NCBI GenBank assembly: GCA_029932915.1
Contig: JAOZPE010000031.1
Span: 1-33,415 of the forward strand
DNA length: 33,415 nt
DNA from: Candidatus Krumholzibacteriia bacterium
GTDB taxonomy: Bacteria; Krumholzibacteriota; Krumholzibacteriia; JAJRXK01
Direction of reading: 5' to 3'
Shown: piece after piece, positions 24,899 to 33,415 of the stretch
How positions within the stretch are numbered: position 1 is the stretch's first letter
How the letters are laid out: the number at the start of each line of letters is the position of its first letter
Notes under the pieces: model-generated
Seen by the model: the letters and a program-made list of their open reading frames with translations, nothing else
Told to the model about the DNA's origin: nothing
The model's database searches: none
Translations under genes and position numbers: made by a program

Positions 24899-27124
24899 GT
24901 GCATCCGCTGTGGATCGTCCTGCTGGGACTGCTGCTGGGTCAGTGCATCCTCTCTCCCCAGATCGAAGCCATCGCCCGAGGCGTGGCCCTGGCGGCCGCG
25001 CTCGTGCTGGTCGCACGCGAGCGCCGAAGGAGGGGATGGGTGCTGGGCGCCCTGATCCTGGGCGGACTCATGGGCCTGCGGCTGCAGGGCCGACTGGACG
25101 AGGCCCGAAGCTGGGATGGCTGGGAGGGCGACGCCGTGTGCGTCCTGCAGGAGGACGCGCGGGACGGTCTGGCCATGGCCTGGGTGCGCGCCGAGGGTCT
25201 GCCGCCCCAGCGGGTGCGGCTCTCGCGTTGCGGCGAGGCGGTGGCCGGCAGCATCGGTTGGATGCACATTCGCGTGTGGCTGCCACCGGGACGGCGCAAT
25301 CCCGATGACATCGATCGCCTGCGCTCCTCGCTCGCTCGCGGGCCGTTGCTGCGGGCACGGGTGATGGACGGGGCGCAGTGGGTGGAGGTGAGGAGGACCG
25401 CAGCCGTCCCCCTGCGCGATCGCATGCGGCGGGCGCTTGGACGGTCGCTCAGGGGAGGACTGGGAGCGTCGGCCGCACTGTGGTCGGCCCTGCTGGTGGG
25501 CGACCGCAGCGATCTGTCGAGGGCCTGCCGCCGGCGCTTCCAGCGCCTGGGACTGGCCCACCTGCTCGCGCTCAGTGGACTGCACGTGGGGCTGGTGGCC
25601 GCTCTTCTGCTGCGTCTGGTGGCGGGGCGGCTGGCGCCCACCTGGATCCTCGCTCCGCTGGCGGCATGGGCGTGGCTGGCCGGACTGTCGCCCTCGCTCG
25701 TGCGCGCGGTGGTGATGGCGGCGTGGTACCTCCTGGGCCGCCGGCTGCACCGTCCCCTGCGGGGGGTCGACGCGCTGGCGGCGGCCGGGGTGCTCGAGTT
25801 GTTGCTGCGGCCCTCCAGTGTGGTGTCGCTGGGATGGTGGCTGAGCTACGTGGCTACGCTCTCGCTGCTGCGGGTGGCGTCCCATCTGCCGCGCCGGCGC
25901 GTGGTCGCGGCGGCGGTGGTGGTGACGGTGGCCCCGGCGGCGACCCTGCCGTGGGTGCTGTCCGCCTTCGGGCGCCTGCCCCTGGCCGCCCCCCTGTGGA
26001 ACCTGATGGTGGCGCCTCTCTTCTCCGGGCTGATGGCCTTGGGGCTGGTCCTGGTGACCCTTGCCTTGATCGTGTCCCCGCTGGCGCGGGCAGGTCTTTT
26101 CATCGTCGCTGTTTCGAGCCATGTCTTCGGGTGGATTCTTCGGTGGATCGAGCGCTTCGATCCCGGGGCGATGGGCCATCCGGGTCTGGGAGGTGGGGCC
26201 TGGGCGATCGCCCTGGTGGCCTGGGCTCTCGTGCTGCTCCCCGATCTGCCGGGAAGGGGACGGCATCGGACGGCGCTTGCGGTGTTGCTGGTGCTGGCCG
26301 CCCACGCCCCGCTGCTGCGCCCGCCCCAGGCGCGGTGGTGGAGCCTGGACGTCGGCCAGGGAGACGCGGGCGTCCTGCGGGTGCAGGGGGGAGGGGTCCT
26401 GGTGGTGGACACCGGAGTGGGTCCACACGGGCGGAACGAGGAGCGGGTCGTCGTGCCCTACCTGGGGCGGCGCAACCTCTCCGGCGTGCGCCTGCTCGTC
26501 ACCCATGGGCATCGCGACCACTACGGTGGCGCCGTCGCCGTGTTGCACTCCGGAAGGGTGGGGGAGCTCGAGCTGGCCGCGTGCGACCGGGGGCGCCGCT
26601 GGACCCTTCCTCTCGTGGAGGAGGCCGAGCGCCAAGGGGTGCGTGTGCGATGGCTGCAACAGGGCGACACGCTGTCGATGGGGCCGTGGCAGTTGCGCTG
26701 CCTCTGGCCGCCGGCGGACGCGGGCGGGGCGTCGACGAACGATCGCAGCCTGGTCGTGCGGGGAGGACCGCCGGAGCGGGAGATCCTGCTGACGGGCGAC
26801 CAGGAGAGGCCGGCGGAGAAGCGGATGCTCGAAGGCGGGATGGAGGTGGCGGCGGCGGTGCTGAAGGTAGCACACCACGGCTCGCGAACCGGAACCGGAG
26901 AGGAGCTCCTGGAGCGGATGTCCGGCGGTGTGGCGCTGATCTCCTGCGGTGCGGGCAATCGCTACGGGCATCCGCACGCCTCGACCCTGGAGGCCTTGCG
27001 CCGCCACGGATGGTCGCTCCTGCGGACCGACCGGTGCGGAGCGGTGGGGGTGGTGTGGACCGGAGAGGGAGTGCGCGTGCGGACGGTCCGAGGCAAGGCG
27101 AGGGAGGGCGCGGCCCCGCCTTGA
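24899..27124 (+). CDS. comEC: ComEC/Rec2-type DNA uptake channel protein
   Basis: A 741-residue polytopic membrane protein, the predicted channel for single-stranded DNA import in natural transformation. The N-terminus has membrane helices and a DUF4131-like soluble segment; the competence domain (about 190-470) contains LAHLLALSGLHVGLVAALLL and many hydrophobic helices. The C-terminal metallo-beta-lactamase-like domain (about 480-720) has LDVGQGDAGVLRV, THGHRDHYGG (535-544, HxHxDH intact), STNDRSLVV, ILLTGD and VLKVAHHGS, so the putative nuclease metal site appears complete. The GTG start is preceded by GGAG eight bases upstream. It follows the diguanylate cyclase by 159 bases; an inverted repeat (CCTCCGG...CCGGAGG, 24825-24854) lies between them. 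Its stop codon lies inside the purC promoter. Confidence 0.93.
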   Translation: MHPLWIVLLGLLLGQCILSPQIEAIARGVALAAALVLVARERRRRGWVLGALILGGLMGLRLQGRLDEARSWDGWEGDAVCVLQEDARDGLAMAWVRAEGLPPQRVRLSRCGEAVAGSIGWMHIRVWLPPGRRNPDDIDRLRSSLARGPLLRARVMDGAQWVEVRRTAAVPLRDRMRRALGRSLRGGLGASAALWSALLVGDRSDLSRACRRRFQRLGLAHLLALSGLHVGLVAALLLRLVAGRLAPTWILAPLAAWAWLAGLSPSLVRAVVMAAWYLLGRRLHRPLRGVDALAAAGVLELLLRPSSVVSLGWWLSYVATLSLLRVASHLPRRRVVAAAVVVTVAPAATLPWVLSAFGRLPLAAPLWNLMVAPLFSGLMALGLVLVTLALIVSPLARAGLFIVAVSSHVFGWILRWIERFDPGAMGHPGLGGGAWAIALVAWALVLLPDLPGRGRHRTALAVLLVLAAHAPLLRPPQARWWSLDVGQGDAGVLRVQGGGVLVVDTGVGPHGRNEERVVVPYLGRRNLSGVRLLVTHGHRDHYGGAVAVLHSGRVGELELAACDRGRRWTLPLVEEAERQGVRVRWLQQGDTLSMGPWQLRCLWPPADAGGASTNDRSLVVRGGPPEREILLTGDQERPAEKRMLEGGMEVAAAVLKVAHHGSRTGTGEELLERMSGGVALISCGAGNRYGHPHASTLEALRRHGWSLLRTDRCGAVGVVWTGEGVRVRTVRGKAREGAAPP

Positions 27125-27149
27125 CGCAGACGAAGGGGCGGCCTATGCT
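27121..27149 (+). promoter_or_regulatory. Promoter of the purC-purH-guaA operon
   Basis: TTGACG (27121-27126), exact 17-base spacer, TATGCT (27144-27149). The minus-35 element contains the comEC stop codon. Predicted transcription starts near 27156, about 40 bases before purC. Confidence 0.75.
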
Positions 27150-27194
27150 GCGCCGCGACCCGACGCCGACCCCTGCCGCCGGAGAGCGATTCCC

Positions 27195-28106
27195 ATGGAA
27201 AATCCCTTTCCCACCCTGGTCCGCTGCGAAGAGCTCGGCCTCACGCCGGATACCACGGGCAAGGTCCGTGAGATCTTCGATCTGGGCGACGAACTCCTGC
27301 TCGTGACCACCGATCGTATCAGCGCGTACGACGTCATCATGGATCAGCCGGTCCCCGGCCGCGGGGCGCTGCTCACCCAGATGACCCTGGCCTGGTACGA
27401 GCACTTCGGCGATTCCCTGCGCCATCACCTCGTCCACGCCGATGCGGAAGGTCTGCCCGAACCCTTCCGCTCCCACGCCGATCGCCTGCGGGGGAGGGTG
27501 ATGCTCGTCCGCAAGGCCCGCCGCTACGACATCGAGGCGGTGGTGCGGGGCTATCTGGCGGGCAGCGGGTATCTCGACTACCAGCGCAGCGGGGAGTTGT
27601 GCGGACACCGGCTTCCCCAGGGGCTCCAGCTTTGCGCGAAACTTCCCCGGCCCATCTTCACCCCGGCCACCAAGGCCGAGGAGGGACACGACGAGAACAT
27701 CGACGCCGAAGCGGCGCGTCGCATCGTCGGGGACGAGGCCTTCGAGGCGATCGAATCGCTGAGTCTGAAGCTGTACGAGGATGCCGTGGAGTATGCGCGG
27801 GGTCGCGGCATCATCATCGCCGACACGAAATTCGAGTTCGGGGTCATCGACGGTCGACTCACCTTGATCGACGAGATGCTCACCCCCGATTCCTCACGCT
27901 ACTGGGACGCCGAACGCTACGAGCCCGGGCGCGAGCAGGACAGCATGGACAAGCAACTGCTGCGCAATCACCTCTCCTCGCTCGACTGGGACAAGACGCC
28001 GCCTCCCCCGAGGCTGGACGAGGAGATCCTCGAGCGGACGGCGCAGGCCTACGTGGCCATCTTCCGCCGGCTCTTCCCCGAACGTGCACGGGAGTGTGGA
28101 TATTGA
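27195..28106 (+). CDS. purC: Phosphoribosylaminoimidazole-succinocarboxamide synthase
   Basis: A 303-residue SAICAR synthetase that joins CAIR and aspartate with ATP in purine synthesis. It has KVREIFDLGDELLLVTTDR (23-41), DRISAYDVIM (40-49), VRGYLAGSGYLDY, the substrate-site TKAEEGHDENI, and LIDEMLTPDSSRYW. The length fits the longer (~300-residue) PurC class rather than the ~240-residue one. ATG 27195 has GGAGAG eight bases upstream; the longer frame upstream runs through comEC sequence and is rejected. Its stop overlaps the TTG start of purH. Confidence 0.96.
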   Translation: MENPFPTLVRCEELGLTPDTTGKVREIFDLGDELLLVTTDRISAYDVIMDQPVPGRGALLTQMTLAWYEHFGDSLRHHLVHADAEGLPEPFRSHADRLRGRVMLVRKARRYDIEAVVRGYLAGSGYLDYQRSGELCGHRLPQGLQLCAKLPRPIFTPATKAEEGHDENIDAEAARRIVGDEAFEAIESLSLKLYEDAVEYARGRGIIIADTKFEFGVIDGRLTLIDEMLTPDSSRYWDAERYEPGREQDSMDKQLLRNHLSSLDWDKTPPPPRLDEEILERTAQAYVAIFRRLFPERARECGY

Positions 28107-29611
28107 CGGCCACAGGGCGGGCGATCCTCAGTGTCACCGACAAGACCGGTCTCATCGAAGTGGCGCGCGCGTTGTTGCGCCACGGACGCGAACTGCTGGC
28201 CAGCGGGGGAACCGCGGCCGCCCTGCGGGAAGCGGGCATCGAGGTCACCGAGGTGGCCGAGGTCACCGGGCAGGAGGAGATCCTCCACGGCCGGGTGAAG
28301 ACCCTGCACCCGGCCATCGCGGCGGGGATCCTGGCTCCCACCGAAGAGGACCTGAAGGGCACCGGCTTTCTGCCCATCGACACGGTGGTGGTGAACCTCT
28401 ACGACTTCTCCGGCGCACTCGAGAGCGGGGCCGACGAAGCCGGCCTGGTCGAATCGGTGGACATCGGCGGGCCGACCCTCCTGCGGGCGGCGGCGAAGAA
28501 CTTCCAGCGGGTCACCGTGCTGAGCGACCCGCGTTTCTACGAGGCCTTCATCGAGGAACTCGACGCCAACGGCGGCGCAACCACGCGCAGCTTCCGCCGC
28601 ACGATGGCGGCTGAGACGATCCAGCGCTGTTCGGACTACGACCGTCTCATCGCCTCACGTCTCTTCGAGGAAGAGGGGGTGCCCCTGGCCGCCCACGGTC
28701 TGCGCTACGGGGAGAATCCCCATCAGAGGGCCTGGTGGCGGGTGGACGGTGGTGGAGACCTCGACGCTCTCGGTCTGCAGCTGCACGGGGGCAAGGCCCT
28801 CAGCTACAACAACCTGGTCGATCTGGTGGCGGCCCTGAAGCTGGCGATGGATCTGCCCGGGAACGGCTGCGCGGTGCTCAAGCACACCAACCCCTGCGGC
28901 GTCGGCGTGGGAGCGTCGTCGGCCGAGGCCCTGCAGCGTGCGCTGAAAGGCGATCCGGTCTCGGCCTTCGGCGGGATCGTGGCCCTGCGCCAGCCGGTCG
29001 ATGCCGAGGCGGCGGAGATCCTGGCCGGGATGTTCCTTGAGGTGGTGGCCGCGCCCTCCTTCGACGAGGCGGCGGCCGGGCGGCTGTCGCGGAAGAAGAA
29101 GCTGCGCTGGCTCAGCTACGATGGGGCGGCCTTCGTGGAGGCCACCCGCGGCGGCGAGCGGCGCTGGGGACGGCTCGTGCTCTCCCAGGACGAGGACGAG
29201 GGCTTCCCCGAACTGGAGGCCTTCCAGTTGATGGCCGGACCGACGCCCGACGAGAAGCAGCTCGAGGCGGCCCGGCTGGCGTGGATCGTGGCCAAGCACG
29301 TCAAGAGCAACGCGGTGGTGCTGGGCGATGCCGAGGGCAGCCTCGGGATCGGCGCCGGCCAGATGAGCCGGGTCGACTCGTGCCACCTGGCGGTGCGCAA
29401 GGCCCACGACGCCGGCCTCTCGCTGGAGGGTTCCGTCGCCGCCAGTGACGGCTTCTTCCCCTTCGCCGATGGGCTGGAGGTCCTGGCCGAGGCCGGCGCG
29501 CGCCTGGTCATCCAGCCGGGAGGCTCCATCCGCGACGGCGAGGTGATCGAAGCGGCCGAGCGCCTGGGCGTGAGTCTCTTGCACACGGGCACCCGCCACT
29601 TCCGGCACTGA
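28103..29611 (+). CDS. purH: Bifunctional AICAR transformylase/IMP cyclohydrolase
   Basis: A 502-residue enzyme for the last two steps of IMP synthesis. The N-terminal IMP cyclohydrolase (MGS-like) domain starts AILSVTDKTGLIEVARAL and includes LASGGTAAALREAGI and ILHGRVKTLHPAI. The C-terminal transformylase domain contains HGGKALSYNNLVDL, the catalytic KHTNPCG (260-266), DPVSAFGGIVAL and IGAGQMSRVDS, ending GTRHFRH. The TTG at 28103 is chosen because it overlaps the purC stop (TTGA), has GGGAG eight bases upstream, and yields the expected N-terminus. Coupled with purC and followed by guaA. Confidence 0.96.
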   Translation: MTATGRAILSVTDKTGLIEVARALLRHGRELLASGGTAAALREAGIEVTEVAEVTGQEEILHGRVKTLHPAIAAGILAPTEEDLKGTGFLPIDTVVVNLYDFSGALESGADEAGLVESVDIGGPTLLRAAAKNFQRVTVLSDPRFYEAFIEELDANGGATTRSFRRTMAAETIQRCSDYDRLIASRLFEEEGVPLAAHGLRYGENPHQRAWWRVDGGGDLDALGLQLHGGKALSYNNLVDLVAALKLAMDLPGNGCAVLKHTNPCGVGVGASSAEALQRALKGDPVSAFGGIVALRQPVDAEAAEILAGMFLEVVAAPSFDEAAAGRLSRKKKLRWLSYDGAAFVEATRGGERRWGRLVLSQDEDEGFPELEAFQLMAGPTPDEKQLEAARLAWIVAKHVKSNAVVLGDAEGSLGIGAGQMSRVDSCHLAVRKAHDAGLSLEGSVAASDGFFPFADGLEVLAEAGARLVIQPGGSIRDGEVIEAAERLGVSLLHTGTRHFRH

Positions 29612-29628
29612 AGGCAGAAAGGGAATCC

Positions 29629-31170
29629 ATGGGCAAGCGCCCGACCATCGTGGTCATCGACTTCGGTTCACAGTACAGCCAGCTCATCACGCGCCGCCTG
29701 CGGGAACTCGGCGCGTTCAGTGAGATGGTTCCCCCGAAGATGGCCGGTGAGGCCGCCGGGCGGGAGGAGGTCGCCGGTCTGATCCTCTCGGGCGGGCCGT
29801 CGAGCGTGCGCGAAGCGGAGGCGCCGGGCCTGGCAGCCGGTCTGCTCGAATTGGGCAAGCCCATCCTGGGCATCTGTTACGGCATGCAGTTGCTGGCGCG
29901 CGAACTCGGAGGGGAGATCTCCGGGGGAAGCGGACGCGAGTACGGGGATACCGCGGTCGAGGTGGAGGTGGACAGCGAGTTGTTCCGGTCGACCCCGGCC
30001 CGTCAGAACGTGTGGATGAGCCACGGCGATCACGTCACCACCCCGCCGGAGGGCTTCGAGGCGGTGGCGCGTTCGGAGGGCGGCACGCTGGCTGCGGTCG
30101 CCGACGACCGGCGCCGGATCTACGGTCTGCAGTTCCATCCCGAGGTGAGTCACACCGAGTACGGCATGCACATCCTCGAGAACTTCGTGCGCAACATCTG
30201 CGGACTGGAGGAGGCCTGGGACCGCGGCTCCTTCGTCGACGAACAGATCGAGGAGATCCGCCACAGGGTCGCCGACGAGAGGGTCCTGTGCGCGGTCTCC
30301 GGGGGCGTCGACTCGACGGTGATGGCGGTCCTGATCGACCGCGCGATCGGTCCGCAGCTGACCCCGGTCTTCGTCAACAACGGCCTCTTGCGGCAGGACG
30401 AGGCATCGCGGGTGGTCTCGCGCCTGAACGCGCTGCTGCACCACCGTCTGGTCGAGATCGATGCCAGCTCGATCTTCCTGGAGAAGCTCACCGGAGTGAC
30501 CGATCCGGAGGAGAAGCGCAGGATCATCGGCCACACCTTCATCGAGGTCTTCGAGAGCGCGGCCGCCGAGCACGGTCCCTTCAAGTTCCTCGCCCAGGGC
30601 ACGCTCTATCCCGACCGCATCGAGAGCCTGTCCGTCCGCGGTCCCAGCCACGTCATCAAGACCCATCACAACGTCGGGGGCCTTCCCGAACGTCTGGGTT
30701 TCGAGTTGATCGAGCCGCTGAAGGAGCTGTTCAAGGACGAGGTGCGGGCGATCGGCGCGCGCTTGAACATCCCCACCGAACTGTTGACCCGTCATCCCTT
30801 CCCCGGACCGGGCCTGGCAGTGCGCTGTCTGGGCGAGGTGACCGAGGAGCGCCTGGTCCTGTTGCGCAAGGCCGACGCCATCTTCATCGAGGAGTTGCGC
30901 CGCTCGGGCCAGTACGACCGCATCTGGCAGGCGGGCGCGGTCCTCTTGCCGCTGCGCAGCGTCGGGGTGATGGGTGACGGACGCAGCTACGAGAGCGTGG
31001 TCGCCCTGAGGGCGGTCACCAGCGTGGACGCGATGACCGCCGACTGGGCGCGCATCCCCGACACGGTGCTGGCGCGGGTCAGCAACCGCATCGTACGCGA
31101 GGTGGAGGGGATCAACCGGGTGGTCTACGACATCTCATCGAAACCGCCCTCGACCATCGAGTGGGAATAG
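29629..31170 (+). CDS. guaA: GMP synthase (glutamine-hydrolysing)
   Basis: A 513-residue enzyme converting XMP to GMP with glutamine and ATP. The N-terminal class I amidotransferase has the nucleophile in GICYGMQ (Cys83) and the dyad in FHPEVSHTEYG (His170, Glu172). The ATP pyrophosphatase domain starts with the P-loop SGGVDSTV (224-231); the C-terminal dimerisation domain includes HPFPGPGLAVRCLGEVT and ends SKPPSTIEWE as in the family. The ATG lies 17 bases after purH, so it completes a purine operon leading through IMP to GMP (guaB not in the window). No clear intrinsic terminator follows. Confidence 0.98.
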   Translation: MGKRPTIVVIDFGSQYSQLITRRLRELGAFSEMVPPKMAGEAAGREEVAGLILSGGPSSVREAEAPGLAAGLLELGKPILGICYGMQLLARELGGEISGGSGREYGDTAVEVEVDSELFRSTPARQNVWMSHGDHVTTPPEGFEAVARSEGGTLAAVADDRRRIYGLQFHPEVSHTEYGMHILENFVRNICGLEEAWDRGSFVDEQIEEIRHRVADERVLCAVSGGVDSTVMAVLIDRAIGPQLTPVFVNNGLLRQDEASRVVSRLNALLHHRLVEIDASSIFLEKLTGVTDPEEKRRIIGHTFIEVFESAAAEHGPFKFLAQGTLYPDRIESLSVRGPSHVIKTHHNVGGLPERLGFELIEPLKELFKDEVRAIGARLNIPTELLTRHPFPGPGLAVRCLGEVTEERLVLLRKADAIFIEELRRSGQYDRIWQAGAVLLPLRSVGVMGDGRSYESVVALRAVTSVDAMTADWARIPDTVLARVSNRIVREVEGINRVVYDISSKPPSTIEWE

Positions 31171-31271
31171 GGGGCGGCAGCCCCACCCGGGGGGACGGCT
31201 TGAGGCGTGGTGGCTCGGGGGCACCGAACGGATCCGGGAGGAAGAGGGGACGCTCAAGTGCCGATGGGAGA

Positions 31272-31299
31272 TTGCGCCCGCAGGTGGGGGCAGTTTAAG
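31272..31299 (+). promoter_or_regulatory. Weak candidate promoter for the metalloprotease gene
   Basis: TTGCGC (31272-31277), 16-base spacer, TTTAAG (31294-31299), 40 bases upstream of the ATG at 31339. Both hexamers are imperfect. Confidence 0.3.
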
Positions 31300-31338
31300 T
31301 TGACTGGAAGATTCTCCCTGCCTGCCTCCGCGGAGATC

Positions 31339-33415
31339 ATGCGCCAAGCCCAGCTCATCATCCTCTTGCTCCTACTTCTGCCGTGGTGGGCGACGACTGC
31401 GCCGGTGCGGGCCAATACCCTCGACCCATCGCATCCCATCTGGAAGGATCCGCGCATCGATCACGCCCGTCTGGCCGCGGCCCTCTCGGAGCTGCGCGAA
31501 CGGCAACGCAAGCAGCCGGGACAGTGGGCGCCAGCCAGGCTCCGTGCGGACAAGACGGCGGCCGTGCGCAACTTCCTCGTCATCCCCGTGCTGTATGCCG
31601 ACGGGCCCGATCGCGGTCCACTTGGGCAGGAGGAATTGCAGGCGCGCTTCTTCGACTCCTCCCGGCCGCATTCCTTCACCCGCTACTGGGAGACGGCCAG
31701 CGGCGGACGCCTGATTCCCCGGGGGAGGGTGCTGCCCTGGGTCCGCCTTCCCCGTCCGCGTTCGCAGTACGAGAACGTCTTCGACGGGCAGCCCCGTCTG
31801 GGGGCCACACGGTTGCTGGCGCAGGACGCGGTGTGTGCGGCGGCGCCCGCCCTGGGGCCGTGGTGGGACTTCGACGACGACGGACCCGATGGGGTGCCGG
31901 GCAGCGGGGACGACGACGGTCTCATCGACTTCCTCATCATCCTGCATCCGTACGAGGGCATCGAGATCGAGGTGGAGAGCCACGGGATCATGGCCCTGCA
32001 GGACCGCCTCGACAGCCAGACCGTGTGGGACAGCTGCCGGGTCGGGGCCGATCCCTTCGTGGTGGCCTCGGCACTGGATCCCATCGGGGTTTGGGTGCAC
32101 GAGGCCGGGCATCTGCTGGGCCTGGTCGATCTGTACGACCTGCAGTGGGACAGCGGGATGGATGCGGAGGGACGGGCGAGCGGCGGTCTCGGACTGTGGT
32201 CGTTGATGGCGGCGGGAACCTGGGGGGGCGACGGCAAGCGGCCCACCGGTCTGGACGCCTGGTCGCGCTCGCTGCTGGGCTGGGGACACGAGACGGTGGT
32301 GAGCACCGAGGCGGTCGTCGAGCTGGAGTGTTCGCCGCATGCGGAGGACTGGGTGTGCCTGCGTCCGGCGATGGACTGGGGCAGGGAGCGCTTCCTGGTG
32401 GAGCTGCGCTCGCCCACCCGCGGCTCGCCGCTGGACAGCGCGCTGCCCGCCGAAGGCGTCCTGATCTACCGGGTGGACGAGGACGCACGCACGTGCACCG
32501 GGGTGGACACCCTGGTGGCCGCGCTCATGCAGGCCGATGGACGTTTCGATCTGGAGAACCACCGCAACCAGGGAGACGAGGGCGATCCCTACACCGGCCG
32601 CAGCGGCGCCGACGAACTCGGGCCGGGGACGGTGCCGTCGAGCTTCTCCCATCACCCCGGGATGGACACCCTGCCCCCGCGGATCCGCGTCCACGATCTG
32701 GGAAGTGGACGCTACCGCGTGGAGCTGGAGGCGACGGCGCGCCCGCGGCTGCTGCTCAGCCAGGCGCTCCTGGACGACGGGGGGATCCATCTGGAGGTGG
32801 GGGAGACGCGGAGCTGGGATCTGCGTTTCCAGAAGGTGGGCGATACGGTGGGCACGGCGCGCCTGCGGGTGGAGAGCCTGTGCGATGAACTCGAGATCAC
32901 CCCGTCCTCGAGCGAGTGGATCGATCTGCAGCGCGAGCAGGATGGGAGCTACCGTTGCAGTGTCGTGCCGACGGTCCATCTTGCGGCCGGCTTCGAAGGA
33001 TTCGACGCGCCGGTGGTCTTGCACTTCGATCTGGACGGAGCGTTGAGCAGCATGGAGCTGGCCCTTCCGGTCGGCACAAGGGCGGGGCTCTCGGCGGAAG
33101 CGTTTCCGCGCTGGACGCCTCGGGTGATCGAGGCCGGCCAGTACGACACTGCTTTCTGGCCGATCGTCCTGACGACCGGAGATGCAGGCTGGACGGTGAG
33201 CACCTCGTGGTGCATGGCCTACGGCGATTGCAGCGAACTGGAGTTGCGCTCGCCATGGATCGCACCGGAGCCCGGGCGTGAACTGCCGATCCATCTGCTG
33301 GTGCGCTGTCATAGCGAAGCGGCCAACCCGGGCCAGGCCTTCGACGGCGGCGTGCTGGAGTGGCAGGTGCCTGGACGCGGATGGCTTCCCCTGGTACCGC
33401 AGGGCGACGGGAAGG
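31339..33415 (+). CDS. Secreted M6-type (immune inhibitor A-like) metalloprotease, 3' partial
   Basis: The frame is open from the ATG at 31339 to the window end (at least 692 residues). It opens with a signal peptide (MRQAQLIILLLLLLPWWA, cleaved near VRA-N). A protease-like domain follows: FLVIPVLYADG (about 78-88), FTRYWETASGGRL, an acidic calcium-binding-like WWDFDDDGPDGVPGSGDDDG, and the zinc motif VHEAGHLLGLVDLYD with HEAGH at residues 254-258. GGLGLWSLMAAGTW is the downstream Met-turn-like region typical of M6 proteases. Beyond ~420 come beta-sandwich-like segments. A TTG at 31300 in frame is an alternative start; the ATG has GGAG only three bases upstream. Probably an extracellular protease; the C-terminus, which might hold a sorting signal, is outside the window. 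Confidence 0.85.
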   Translation, partial: MRQAQLIILLLLLLPWWATTAPVRANTLDPSHPIWKDPRIDHARLAAALSELRERQRKQPGQWAPARLRADKTAAVRNFLVIPVLYADGPDRGPLGQEELQARFFDSSRPHSFTRYWETASGGRLIPRGRVLPWVRLPRPRSQYENVFDGQPRLGATRLLAQDAVCAAAPALGPWWDFDDDGPDGVPGSGDDDGLIDFLIILHPYEGIEIEVESHGIMALQDRLDSQTVWDSCRVGADPFVVASALDPIGVWVHEAGHLLGLVDLYDLQWDSGMDAEGRASGGLGLWSLMAAGTWGGDGKRPTGLDAWSRSLLGWGHETVVSTEAVVELECSPHAEDWVCLRPAMDWGRERFLVELRSPTRGSPLDSALPAEGVLIYRVDEDARTCTGVDTLVAALMQADGRFDLENHRNQGDEGDPYTGRSGADELGPGTVPSSFSHHPGMDTLPPRIRVHDLGSGRYRVELEATARPRLLLSQALLDDGGIHLEVGETRSWDLRFQKVGDTVGTARLRVESLCDELEITPSSSEWIDLQREQDGSYRCSVVPTVHLAAGFEGFDAPVVLHFDLDGALSSMELALPVGTRAGLSAEAFPRWTPRVIEAGQYDTAFWPIVLTTGDAGWTVSTSWCMAYGDCSELELRSPWIAPEPGRELPIHLLVRCHSEAANPGQAFDGGVLEWQVPGRGWLPLVPQGDGK

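Overview
The window is very G+C-rich chromosomal DNA, densely packed with short-spaced genes on both strands. No rRNA or other decisive marker is present, so the organism can only be inferred. A PorV/PorQ-type outer-membrane protein, an alternative GlmU-like nucleotidyltransferase, lipoproteins, an MltD-type transglycosylase, and a tiny MPSGKKRKR-type basic protein familiar from Bacteroidetes together suggest a Gram-negative, FCB-related lineage (for example an uncultivated Eisenbacteria- or Krumholzibacteria-like phylum). Most genes look like housekeeping or core accessory functions; I see no phage, insertion sequence or CRISPR array.

Layout. 90-3448 (minus): fructose-1,6-bisphosphatase, translationally coupled to a membrane-anchored alkaline-phosphatase-superfamily protein. 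3688-5450: two divergent lipoprotein genes of unknown role, one apparently leaderless. 5519-5798: divergent tRNA-Leu(CAA) and tRNA-Ala(GGC). 5880-7220: GlmU-like sugar-nucleotide enzyme. 7221-7714: a long non-coding leader region ending in a strong promoter. 7715-10944: a compact bacterial microcompartment (BMC) operon. 11180-11491: HU-like protein and a textbook terminator. 11620-14340: a 31-codon ribosomal-type protein, RNase R, and a PilZ protein. 14520-19210: soluble histidine kinase and two sigma54-type AAA+ regulators. 19413-21176: PorV-like porin and ThiE/TenI-like protein. 21183-23129 (minus): MltD-like lytic transglycosylase. 23291-27124: diguanylate cyclase and ComEC. 27195-31170: purC-purH-guaA purine operon. 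31339 to the end: start of a secreted M6-type metalloprotease.

The most interesting element is the BMC operon: one hexameric shell protein, one PduT-like tandem-domain shell protein, three different pentameric vertex proteins and one PduP/EutE-type CoA-acylating aldehyde dehydrogenase carrying an N-terminal targeting-like helix. It contains no signature enzyme, no phosphotransacylase and no alcohol dehydrogenase, so the substrate cannot be read from the locus. The PduT-like protein has serine where PduT has its iron-sulfur cysteine.

Regulatory signals are unusually legible. Several promoters share TTGAC/TTGCC, a 17-18 bp spacer and a TAGG(C/G)T or TATG(C/G) minus-10 element. They precede tRNA-Leu, a lipoprotein, the BMC operon, HU, mltD and the purine operon. 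The first of the two AAA+ regulators has lost canonical residues in both the Walker A motif and the GAFTGA loop, whereas the second keeps them.
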